From positions 1-40,560 of the forward strand of contig DATLUM010000042.1 of NCBI GenBank assembly GCA_035533095.1: a DNA stretch of 40,560 nt. Reading direction: 5' to 3'. How positions within the stretch are numbered: the stretch's first letter is position 1; every line of letters begins with the position of its first letter. The notes below the pieces were generated by a model. That model searched no databases, was not told the origin of the DNA, and saw only the letters and a list, made by a program, of their open reading frames with translations. Made by a program: the position numbers and the translations under genes. Shown in pieces: positions 1-7,038 of this stretch. This DNA is from Acidimicrobiales bacterium (GTDB taxonomy: Bacteria > Actinomycetota > Acidimicrobiia > Acidimicrobiales > Palsa-688).

Positions 1-251
1 GCCGCGACCGCAAGCTGGGCTACGAGTCGTTCGCAATGCCCGATGAGATATGGGACCGCGCCCTCGAAGTGCAGGGCGCCCTCTCCGAGCGCGGCCAGCT
101 CCGCGCCGTGAAGTTCCCGGACCTGCTCATCGCCGCCACCGCCGAACGGCACCGGCTCGTGGTGATCCACTACGACGCCGACTATGACCTCATCGCCGGC
201 ATCACCGATCAGGGTTGCGAATGGGTCGTGCCTCAAGGATCGGTCTCCTGA
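1..251 (+). CDS. VapC-like PIN-domain ribonuclease toxin, C-terminal part
   Basis: This is the 3' end of a gene that enters the window already open; the frame runs from base 3 to the TGA at 249-251, and an internal ATG at 36 is not needed as a start. The visible residues fit the last two strands and helices of a PIN domain: an acidic residue in FPDLLIAATAERH, then VIHYDADYDLIA, the usual late metal-ligand region of VapC toxins, and a WVVPQGSV tail. VapC proteins are Mg-dependent endoribonucleases that cut tRNA or rRNA and are held inactive by a VapB antitoxin encoded just upstream. The antitoxin would lie outside this window. The family call is fairly sure; the target is unknown. Confidence 0.75.
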   Translation, partial: RDRKLGYESFAMPDEIWDRALEVQGALSERGQLRAVKFPDLLIAATAERHRLVVIHYDADYDLIAGITDQGCEWVVPQGSVS

Positions 252-318
252 GGGCTGTCTCTCGGCATCCTGCCGGGGATTCGTTGCTCACCATCAGTGA
301 GTCCGAGGGACCACCCAC

Positions 319-336
319 GATTTGCCCAGGATTTGC
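319..336. repeat. Tandem GATTTGC direct repeats, 11-bp period
   Basis: GATTTGC occurs at 319-325 and again at 330-336, one helical turn apart, about 115 bp from the tRNA-Ser remnant. Arm-type sites of tyrosine integrases can look like this, but two copies of a 7-mer are weak evidence. Confidence 0.25.
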
Positions 337-449
337 GCGGGCGTGACGGTCGGCGACAGCCCGCGGCAACCACCGGCAAACGGCTCGCCCGCGAAGCCCC
401 ACGTCACACGCCAAAAACGGCGACCAGTGGCAAGCGATGACTAGAAACG

Positions 450-508
450 GAGGCGGGTTTACGACTCGTTAGCAGTGAGTCCGATTCGGCCGCTCTCGCA
501 CCTCTCCC
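450..508 (-). pseudogene. Truncated tRNA-Ser(GCU) remnant
   Basis: Read on the minus strand from 508, the sequence starts GGAGAGGTG, continues with the class II D-arm element GAGCGGCCGAA, and then gives an anticodon loop CTGCTAA with anticodon GCT at 473-471. This is the 5' half of a serine tRNA. After the start of the variable arm (GTAAACCCGCCTCC) the similarity stops at about 450; no T-arm (GGTTCGAATCC type) and no matching 3' acceptor strand follow in the next 200 bases. The anticodon stem also has an A-C mismatch next to the loop. It is therefore a broken copy, probably left by integration or excision of an element that used tRNA-Ser as its attachment site. Confidence 0.65.
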
Positions 509-655
509 TGGGCACAACTCTAACCTCTTGGCAGCTTCGCCCCTCGGAGGAGGATCCTGGCCACCGGCGCGGACGTCGGCCGGCGGAGCGGGTACCTCCT
601 CCACTTCGGGAAACGAGGGGCCGACCGGCTCTATTCGCACGGCTCACCGCTGGGA

Positions 656-661
656 TCTAAT
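656..661 (+). promoter_or_regulatory. Putative -10 element of a leaderless promoter (P-type ATPase)
   Basis: TCTAAT matches the TATAAT consensus at five of six positions and lies exactly 6 nt before the ATG at 668, which places the transcription start on or next to the start codon. No Shine-Dalgarno sequence precedes the gene, and no clear -35 element is seen. Confidence 0.45.
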
Positions 662-667
662 GGGGCC

Positions 668-3268
668 ATGAGCGGCGACACCATGACGTTCGCTCAAGGC
701 GCGCGCGGGCTGACCTCGGCGGAGGCGCGGGCTCGGCTGGTCCAAGACGGGCCAAACGTCCTGCCCGCCGCCCGGACGACGGCTCCCTGGCGGCTGCTCG
801 CCGCCCAGTTCACCCACTTCTTCGCCGCTTTGTTATGGGTGGCCGCGGGGCTGGCTGCGCTGGCCGGGATGACGCAGCTGGCTGTGGCCATCGTCGCCGT
901 GGTCCTCGTCAACGGGGGATTTGCGTTCGCCCAGGAGTACCGGGCCGGCCGGGCGGCGGCCCGCCTGCGATCGATGCTTCCCCGACGGGCTCGGGTCCGG
1001 CGTGACGGTGTACCCGTCGAGGTCGACGTCGCCGAACTGGTGCTCGGCGACGCGGTCCTGCTTACGGCTGGGGACCGGATCTCCGCCGATCTAAAGGTGA
1101 TCTCGGCCCGGCTGTTCGCCGTCGACTGCTCCATGCTCACCGGCGAGAGCGTTCCGGAACTGCCGGAAGCCGGCGGGTCCTTGGCCGCCGGCACCTTCTG
1201 CGTCGAGGGTGAGGCCGAAGCAGTCGTGGTCGCGACCGGTGCCCGGACCCGCTTGGCAGGGATAGTCGATCTGACGCAGCACGCCAAGAGACCGACGAGC
1301 CCGCTGACTCTGGAGCTCAACCGGGTGGTACGGATGATCGCCGGTATCGCCATCAGCCTCGGGACCGCGTTCTTCGTCGTCGCCTGGCTGGTCGGTTTCG
1401 GCGCCAAGGACGGTTTCTTGTTCGCTGTGGGCGTCACCGTTGCTCTCGTACCCGAGGGCCTATTGCCGACGGTCACCCTCTCGCTGGCCCGCGGGGCGCA
1501 GCGGATGGCGGGCCGCAAGGCGCTGGTGCGCCACCTCGAGTCCGTGGAGACCCTCGGTTCGACCACCTTCATTTGCACGGACAAGACCGGGACCTTGACT
1601 CGCAACGAGATGACGGTTGTCGCGGCGTGGACTCTCGAGGGCGAAGCGTCGGTCAGCGGTACCGGTTACGAGCCCACGGGCGAGGTGTCCTGCGCAGCGC
1701 AAGCTCGCCCGTCCTTCGTCCGCTTGGCGCTCGCGGGGGCGCGCTGTTCAACGGGTCGGGCGGCACAGGAGGACGGGTCGTGGGTCGCTCTCGGCGATCC
1801 GATGGAAGCAGCCCTCCACACGTTCGCGCGCCGGCTTGGCGTGGACGTAGAAGCCGACGAGCGCTCCCGTCCCCTGCACGACCGGGTTCCGTTTGACACG
1901 CGCCGGCGTCGCATGTCTGTCGCTGTGGGAGGCGAACTGGTCGTCAAGGGCGCACCCGAAGCGATCCTCAACCTTTCCCACGACGCGTCGGGAGCTTCGC
2001 TCGTCGCCGATCGTATGGCCGAACGGGGCCTCCGGGTGCTGGCTATCGCGATCCGTTCGTGGGACGGAACGAGGCCGGCCACACCCGCCGACGAGCGGGA
2101 CCTCGCCCTGCTAGGACTCGTCGGCCTGGAGGATCCGCCTCGCCCGAGTGCCAGGGCGGCAGTGGCGTCGTGCCGCGAGGCCGGGATCCACATTGCGGTG
2201 GTGACCGGCGACCACCCTGCCACCGCCATGGGGATCGCCCGGGAGGTGGGAATCGCCGGCCCGGACAGCGTCGCGCTCGAGGGCAAAGACCTCCCCCTCG
2301 ACGAGGAGGTGCTCGGCGCCCTGCTCGACCGCGACGGCGTGGTCGTCAGTCGCGTCGACCCCGAGGACAAGCTGAGGATCGCCCGCTCCTTGCAGCGTCG
2401 CGGGCACGTGGTGGCCATGACCGGTGACGGGGTCAACGACGGGCCCGCACTGCAGGAGGCCGACATCGGCATAGCGATGGGCCGCAGCGGCACGGACGTG
2501 GCACGCGAAGCGGCGGACCTGGTTCTCCTCGATGACGACTTCGCGACCATCGTCGCCGCCGTCGCCGAAGGTCGCTCGACCTTCGCCAACATCCGCCGAT
2601 TCCTGACCTACCACCTGACCGACAACGTCGCCGAACTGACCCCGTTCGTGCTGTGGGCACTCTCGGGAGGTCGCTTTCCGCTAGCTCTTGGCGTACTGCA
2701 GATCCTGTGTCTCGACATAGGCACCGATCTGCTCCCCGCACTGGCTCTCGGCGCAGAGCCACCCAGGCCGCAAAGCCTCCACCAGCCTCCGACGGGACGT
2801 CACCTCATCGACCGGCGCCTCCTGTTCAGGGTCTTCGCTGTACTCGGAGCAGCGGAGGCGGCCGTGGAGATCCTGGCCTTCACCATCGCCCTACTCCTCG
2901 CTGGTTGGCGTCCTGGTGCGGCCAAGCCCAGCGATGCAGTCCTCGCTGCTGCCTCAGGAGCCGCGTTCACGGCTGTGGTGTTCGGTCAGATGGGTAACGC
3001 GTTCGCCTGCCGCAGCGTCCGGCGAACTCCCTGGAACCTCGGCTGGCTGTCTAACCGGCTCGTGGCGGGTGCCGTGGTGGTCGAACTTGGCGCGCTGCTG
3101 GGATTCTTGTTCGTCCATCCGGTGGCTCACGCGCTCGGTCAGGCGCCGCCCGCCTTGTGGCCGGCGGTGGCGGCGGTGGCGGCGGCCCCGGCCGTCCTGC
3201 TCGTAGACGCCCTCCACAAGGCGCGGATCTGGAAGCGATCCGCACCTCTCCCCGGCCAGGATGGCTAG
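668..3268 (+). CDS. Cation-transporting P-type ATPase, type II (Na,K-ATPase-like)
   Basis: This 866-residue membrane pump has the full set of P-type ATPase landmarks. They are a cation-ATPase N-terminal segment (LTSAEARARL), the actuator loop TGES at 158-161, PEGLL in M4 at 262-266, the phosphorylated Asp305 in DKTGTLT, KGAPE in the nucleotide domain and the hinge motif GDGVND at 586-591. M4 (PEGLLPTVTLSLA) and M6 (LCLDIGTDLLPALAL) resemble the Na,K/H,K type IIC pattern more than SERCA. The ion is not fixed by sequence; Na, K, Ca or Mg are all possible. Metal-binding HMA domains and CPx motifs of heavy-metal pumps are absent. A second ATG at 683 is an alternative start, but the -10 element at 656-661 favours 668. 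The stop codon overlaps that of the convergent Clp_N gene inside a CTAG. Confidence 0.9.
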   Translation: MSGDTMTFAQGARGLTSAEARARLVQDGPNVLPAARTTAPWRLLAAQFTHFFAALLWVAAGLAALAGMTQLAVAIVAVVLVNGGFAFAQEYRAGRAAARLRSMLPRRARVRRDGVPVEVDVAELVLGDAVLLTAGDRISADLKVISARLFAVDCSMLTGESVPELPEAGGSLAAGTFCVEGEAEAVVVATGARTRLAGIVDLTQHAKRPTSPLTLELNRVVRMIAGIAISLGTAFFVVAWLVGFGAKDGFLFAVGVTVALVPEGLLPTVTLSLARGAQRMAGRKALVRHLESVETLGSTTFICTDKTGTLTRNEMTVVAAWTLEGEASVSGTGYEPTGEVSCAAQARPSFVRLALAGARCSTGRAAQEDGSWVALGDPMEAALHTFARRLGVDVEADERSRPLHDRVPFDTRRRRMSVAVGGELVVKGAPEAILNLSHDASGASLVADRMAERGLRVLAIAIRSWDGTRPATPADERDLALLGLVGLEDPPRPSARAAVASCREAGIHIAVVTGDHPATAMGIAREVGIAGPDSVALEGKDLPLDEEVLGALLDRDGVVVSRVDPEDKLRIARSLQRRGHVVAMTGDGVNDGPALQEADIGIAMGRSGTDVAREAADLVLLDDDFATIVAAVAEGRSTFANIRRFLTYHLTDNVAELTPFVLWALSGGRFPLALGVLQILCLDIGTDLLPALALGAEPPRPQSLHQPPTGRHLIDRRLLFRVFAVLGAAEAAVEILAFTIALLLAGWRPGAAKPSDAVLAAASGAAFTAVVFGQMGNAFACRSVRRTPWNLGWLSNRLVAGAVVVELGALLGFLFVHPVAHALGQAPPALWPAVAAVAAAPAVLLVDALHKARIWKRSAPLPGQDG

Positions 3269-3945
3269 TCGAGGAGCGAAGCTCCGAGGCCGGCCCCGCA
3301 CGATGAGCAGTACACGACTTCGTACTCCGCGCCGGCAACGGACGTGAGCACGGTGGCCGACAGCGTGGCCCGCAACGGTCTGCCGCAGGCCGCGCAGACC
3401 GGCTCGGCGCCGGCGTGCGCGACGATCCCGGCCTCCGCCGCGGCCGGCTCAACGCCCTGATCGACGGGTTCGACCGCTGGCAGCCGGGAATCGGCGGTGT
3501 CCGCTTGGGTGGCGGCGCCGGCGAGGTCCTCGCGGAGCGCCACGAGGTCCACGTTGAGGCCGCGCAGCACCTGGCCCGCGGTGCCTTCGACGTCGAGCAC
3601 GCTGATCAACAGGTGCGCGCTGCCCACCTCTTCGCTCTTCATCCGAAGGGACAGCTTGCCGGCACGGTCCATGGCGCGGGCCGCCCGGTCGGTGAGCTCG
3701 AGCTCTCCCGTGCCGCGCGCCGGCGTCGGCAGGTCGCGGCGGGCGAGGGCCTCGCTGACCTTCTCGCGGCAGGCGGACAGCGGCGCGCCGGCGCCGTGGA
3801 GCAGCCGGGCAGCGGGATTGTGGCCTTCGGCGAGCAGACCGAGGAGCAGGTGCTCCGTGCCAACGTGAGGATGACCGAGCCGCCGTGCTTCCACGCCCGC
3901 CAGATCCACCGACCGGCGGGCGGCGAGGCTGTAGCGCTCGATCAC
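3265..3945 (-). CDS. Clp N-terminal (double Clp_N repeat) protein with C-terminal zinc ribbon, no ATPase
   Basis: The first 145 or so residues form two Clp_N repeats like the N-terminal domain of ClpC/ClpA. Repeat one is ARRSVDLAGVEARRLGHPHVGTEHLLLGLL; its counterpart is the segment around RAARAMDRAGKL and VGSAHLLISVL. The protein is 226 residues long and lacks any Walker motif, so it is not an unfoldase. In the family this domain binds substrates or adaptors, so a role as adaptor, inhibitor or stand-alone sensor is plausible. An acidic and Ala-rich linker leads to a C-terminal CxxC...CxxC module (VCAACGRP and VYCSSCGAG) that should bind one zinc. The GTG start at 3945 has a TAGCTT hexamer 6 nt upstream. 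The gene is divergent from the PilZ gene. Confidence 0.8.
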   Translation of the reverse strand: MIERYSLAARRSVDLAGVEARRLGHPHVGTEHLLLGLLAEGHNPAARLLHGAGAPLSACREKVSEALARRDLPTPARGTGELELTDRAARAMDRAGKLSLRMKSEEVGSAHLLISVLDVEGTAGQVLRGLNVDLVALREDLAGAATQADTADSRLPAVEPVDQGVEPAAAEAGIVAHAGAEPVCAACGRPLRATLSATVLTSVAGAEYEVVYCSSCGAGLGASLLD

Positions 3946-3951
3946 GGCGCC

Positions 3952-3957
3952 AAGCTA
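3952..3957 (-). promoter_or_regulatory. Putative -10 element of a leaderless promoter (Clp_N protein)
   Basis: TAGCTT on the minus strand is separated by the 6-nt spacer GGCGCC from the GTG start at 3945. No Shine-Dalgarno sequence is present, so the transcript probably begins at the start codon. Confidence 0.45.
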
Positions 3958-4050
3958 GACCAAGGGCGGCGCCTCGGCTCGCATGAGGATGACTGTACCT
4001 ATCGGCATTTCTCGTGACACCGAACTTGGCGGCTTGGTTGACTCGGCACG

Positions 4051-4656
4051 GTGAGCGAGTCCCTGAGATGGGTGTCCGAGCATCCCGACTGGATCGACCA
4101 GCTGGGAGGGCAGACAGCGCTGGTCGAGGGTGAGGGTCTAGAGCTAGCGGGAACGGTGGAGGTCGCGAACGGCGCGGTGGTCGTCCACTGCGACGAGGAA
4201 TGCGGGTTCCCAGGCGACAGCCGTAACGTCGTGGTAAGCGTGTTCACGCCGCGGGTCTACTTCCGGTTGAGCGGTACGGCCACGGCGGAAGGCAAGGAGG
4301 TCTACTGCGCTCCGGACATGGCGATCGAGCGCATCGAACGACGGAGGTGGCCGCGCGCCCGCCTCGATCTGCCGGTCACGCTCTGCCCTCTGCACGGCTC
4401 CGACGTCGATTCCGTTCCCGGAAGGACGGTCGACATCAGCGTCGGCGGTGCGTGCGTGGAAACGCTGAGTCCGGTCGACCCTCGCAAGGCAAACGAGGTG
4501 AAGGTCGTGATCCGCCTGGCTGGCGGGGCGGACATCGAGTGCAGCTGTGCGACGATCGCAGTCGAGGAGACAGACGACGGATGGCGGTACCGCCTGTCGT
4601 TCCGCGACCTCGACGACGACGGCACGTGCCGGCTGCAACAGCTCACCGCGGCCTGA
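4051..4656 (+). CDS. PilZ-domain c-di-GMP-binding protein
   Basis: This 201-residue soluble protein has an N-terminal beta-rich half resembling the YcgR-type PilZN domain. A C-terminal PilZ domain follows. The two c-di-GMP contact motifs are visible: RxxxR as R98-R99-W100-P101-R102 and D/NxSxxG as D128-I-S-V-G-G133. YcgR-like proteins bind c-di-GMP and change motility, secretion or polysaccharide synthesis through a protein partner; the partner cannot be told from this sequence. A GGDEF diguanylate cyclase lies at 22802-24631, but there is no direct genetic link. The start used is GTG 4051, followed directly by a well-formed N-terminus. The upstream region shows neither a good Shine-Dalgarno nor a clean -10, so the start is moderately certain. 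Confidence 0.85.
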   Translation: MSESLRWVSEHPDWIDQLGGQTALVEGEGLELAGTVEVANGAVVVHCDEECGFPGDSRNVVVSVFTPRVYFRLSGTATAEGKEVYCAPDMAIERIERRRWPRARLDLPVTLCPLHGSDVDSVPGRTVDISVGGACVETLSPVDPRKANEVKVVIRLAGGADIECSCATIAVEETDDGWRYRLSFRDLDDDGTCRLQQLTAA

Positions 4657-4756
4657 CCACTTAGGCGGCGAGCGCGCGGTCAAGGACAGCTGACGCCAGC
4701 GGGGACTGCCGCAGCCTGAAGAGTCACTTCCTGTTCCCACCACCCCCAGTTGGTGT

Positions 4757-4769
4757 GGACAGACTGTCC
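4757..4769. promoter_or_regulatory. Perfect inverted repeat upstream of amidase, candidate operator
   Basis: GGACAG-A-CTGTCC is a perfect 6+1+6 palindrome about 105 bp before the amidase ATG, in an otherwise gene-free gap. Its size and symmetry suit a dimeric repressor site. No regulator gene is adjacent. Confidence 0.3.
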
Positions 4770-4830
4770 TGGAACTGACCAGAATCCGAGCGAAACGGAG
4801 GCATCCTGCATCACAGGGGAGACCATCAAT

Positions 4831-4860
4831 ATGAGCGGCGGCTGGCTCATGCGGCCGTAG
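4831..4860 (+). other. Possible 9-codon leader ORF before the amidase
   Basis: ATG 4831 opens a nine-residue frame (MSGGWLMRP) closed by TAG at 4858-4860. It is preceded by AGGGGAG with a usable spacing and ends 14 bp before the amidase start. Its length, own ribosome site and position suit a regulatory leader peptide, but such short frames also arise by chance. Confidence 0.25.
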
Positions 4861-4874
4861 AGAACGGAGGGAAC

Positions 4875-6263
4875 ATGTACGAGCCGGCACTTTCGACAAT
4901 CGCAGAACTGTCGACGGCGATCGAGAAGCGGCGTTTGTCGAGCCGTGAGCTCCTCGAGAACTACCTGCAACGGATAGACAAGCTCAACCCCGTGCTGAAC
5001 GCGGTTGTGACACTGGACGCCGAACGGGCGCAGGAAGCCGCCGGCGCGGCGGATGAGGCCACCGCGCGAGGCGAGAGCAGCGGCACGTTGCACGGGCTAC
5101 CGATCACGACCAAGGACGCGATCGAGACGGCCGGTATACGTTCCACGGGCGGCGCCACCGAACTGGCGGGCCATGTCCCGTCTCAGGACGCGCCGGCGGT
5201 GGCGCGGCTCAGGTCCGCGGGGGCCATCGTGTTCGGCAAGACCAACGTGCCCCGCTGGTCCGGAGACATCCAGACCCACAACGACATCTTCGGCACCACC
5301 AACAACCCCTGGGACCACTCCCGCACGACAGGAGGATCATCGGGAGGCGCGGCGGCCGCTGTGGCGACGGGTCTCACGACATTCGAGCTCGGTACCGATA
5401 TCGGCGGCTCGGTCCGCATCCCGTCTAACTACTGCGGTGTGTGCGGGCACAAACCGAGCTTCGGCGTGGTACCTCAAAGGGGTTATCTCGATCGCGTCGG
5501 CGGCGGGATCACGGACGCGGACATCAACGTGTTCGGCCCGATCGCGCGCAGCCCGGAGGACCTCGCCCTGCTGCTCGAGGTGCTCGCCGGCCCGGTGGGT
5601 GAAGACGCCAAGGCGTGGCGGCTGGAGCTTCCCTCTCCCCGCCATGAACGACTCAGCGAATTCCGGATCGGTACCTGGCTGGACGATCCCGCCTGCGAGG
5701 TCGACACCGAAGTCGTGGACGCGTTGAGCCACGCGGCAGGAGCGTTGCAGTCCGCCGGTGCGAAGGTGACCGCGGACAGGCCACCGATCGAGCTCGCCGA
5801 CGCGTCCGCTCTGTTCGCGTCGCTGATCACTCCCGCGATATCCGTGAGCACCGACAAGGAGACCGGCGACGCGATAAGCGGGCCCCACCGCACCTGGCTC
5901 GACCAGGACCAGGTCCGTGCCCGCATGCGGGCGGTGTGGTCCGACTGGTTCCGCGACCACGACATCCTGCTCTGCCCGGTCATGCCGATGGCGGCATTCC
6001 CGCACGACCACCACGGGACGATCATGGACCGCTCCGTCACCGTCAACGGCAAGCAGCGGCCGCAGATCGACACCCTGGCTTGGACGGGCCTGGTGGGCGT
6101 GGCCTACCTGCCGTCCACTGTCGTGCCGGTGGGGTTCACCTCGGGTGGGCTGCCGGTAGGTGTGCAGGTGGTCGGCCCCTATCTCGAGGACCGCTCATCC
6201 CTCCTCGTGGCGGCGAAGCTCGCTGAGCTGACGGGCGGGTACAGGCCGCCGCCGGGGGCCTAG
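4875..6263 (+). CDS. Amidase-signature family amidohydrolase
   Basis: This 462-residue enzyme belongs to the amidase signature family, whose members hydrolyse C-N amide bonds with a Ser-Ser-Lys triad. All three residues are visible: Lys80 in TTKDAIET, the cis-Ser155 in TTGGSSGGAAAA, and the nucleophile Ser179 in GTDIGGSVRIPS. Length and layout are typical of the family. No signal peptide is seen, so it is cytoplasmic. The ATG at 4875 is well supported by GGAGGG six bases upstream. The substrate cannot be inferred; GatA is unlikely because no gatB or gatC is nearby. A second member of the family lies at 7039-8451 with low similarity outside the signature, so the two are not a recent duplication. 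Confidence 0.9.
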   Translation: MYEPALSTIAELSTAIEKRRLSSRELLENYLQRIDKLNPVLNAVVTLDAERAQEAAGAADEATARGESSGTLHGLPITTKDAIETAGIRSTGGATELAGHVPSQDAPAVARLRSAGAIVFGKTNVPRWSGDIQTHNDIFGTTNNPWDHSRTTGGSSGGAAAAVATGLTTFELGTDIGGSVRIPSNYCGVCGHKPSFGVVPQRGYLDRVGGGITDADINVFGPIARSPEDLALLLEVLAGPVGEDAKAWRLELPSPRHERLSEFRIGTWLDDPACEVDTEVVDALSHAAGALQSAGAKVTADRPPIELADASALFASLITPAISVSTDKETGDAISGPHRTWLDQDQVRARMRAVWSDWFRDHDILLCPVMPMAAFPHDHHGTIMDRSVTVNGKQRPQIDTLAWTGLVGVAYLPSTVVPVGFTSGGLPVGVQVVGPYLEDRSSLLVAAKLAELTGGYRPPPGA

Positions 6264-6377
6264 CCGTCATTACAGAATCCTGATGGTTGCCTTTCAGTTC
6301 GGAAAAGACCGCCGCTCATGATCGATCGGTGGACGTCGGGGGTTCCGGCGTCGTGAACCTCACGATCAGGAGCAGCC

Positions 6378-7028
6378 ATGTACATCAAGTCTCTCACCGG
6401 TCTTGCAGCCGCAGTGGTGACCGGAGTCGCCGGGTTCGGCCTCCCCGCCGCTGGAGCACAAAGGACGACCCAGCCGAGCAGCACGTCCGGCAATCCCGCC
6501 CACCAGCGCAGCGCGGCGTCATGCAACACCGACGCCCACTGGCCGGCGTACGTCCAAGGCAAGCCTGACGGCTTCGACGCCGGCGACGACGGCGCCTACC
6601 TCTGGCACAACCCGACGGGCGGTTGGGGCCTGCGGTTTAGCCACCCCGACCTGCCCGGCAAGGCGAACCGGGTCGTCTTCACCGGCGCGATCATCTCGAA
6701 GGGCAAGATCGGCAACCTGGTCAAGGTCCGCGATGAGAAGGGTGACGTCGTGAAAGTGGGCCCTAAGGGCCACACTCTCCGTTTCCGCTTCGTCGATTAC
6801 GGCGGCGTGGACGGCGTCGACTTCACCACCACCTGCACGCCCGGGCTGCAGGTGAATCTCAAGGCAGACAAGACAACCGTGCAGACCGAGTTCGTCCACC
6901 TCGGGGACAAGAACACCCATCCGGGCAGCGACCCGTTCCGGATCCGCCGGCGCGACGGCGACACCGGAACCGTCGCCGCAACACCGAAAGCCGGTACGCA
7001 GAAAGGCGCGAAGCCAGCCGCGGGCTAG
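6378..7028 (+). CDS. Secreted protein of unknown function
   Basis: The 216-residue product begins with a clear Sec-type signal peptide (MYIKSLTGLAAAVVTGVAGFG, cleaved probably after AAGA near residue 27). It is followed by a Thr/Ser-rich linker and a compact, beta-rich domain containing WHNPTGGWGLRFSHPDLPG and RFRFVDYGGVDGVDF. Two cysteines (in SCNTD and TTCTPG) could form a disulfide. The C-terminus is low-complexity and basic (Lys/Ala/Gly). I do not recognise the family. The ATG is backed by CAGGAGC eight bases upstream. The gene ends ten bases before the convergent amidase, near a 13-bp hairpin at 7081-7110. Confidence 0.75.
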   Translation: MYIKSLTGLAAAVVTGVAGFGLPAAGAQRTTQPSSTSGNPAHQRSAASCNTDAHWPAYVQGKPDGFDAGDDGAYLWHNPTGGWGLRFSHPDLPGKANRVVFTGAIISKGKIGNLVKVRDEKGDVVKVGPKGHTLRFRFVDYGGVDGVDFTTTCTPGLQVNLKADKTTVQTEFVHLGDKNTHPGSDPFRIRRRDGDTGTVAATPKAGTQKGAKPAAG

Positions 7029-7038
7029 CTGCTCGATG

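Larger units (their letters stand above)
252..667. other. Gene-free stretch holding a tRNA remnant and short repeats
   Basis: No convincing protein gene is seen here. The stretch contains two GATTTGC direct repeats spaced 11 bp apart (319-336), a truncated tRNA-Ser (about 450-508, minus strand), an 8-bp inverted repeat GGAGGAGG/CCTCCTCC with arms at about 546-553 and 595-602, and the likely promoter of the P-type ATPase at its right edge. A toxin gene, a broken tRNA and small repeats together suggest the edge of a former genomic island; that is inference. Confidence 0.5.

Noticed and set aside
694-1605. 303-codon minus-strand frame opposite the P-type ATPase
   Set aside because: Antisense shadow, rich in Ser/Arg/Thr/Pro with no recognisable domain.
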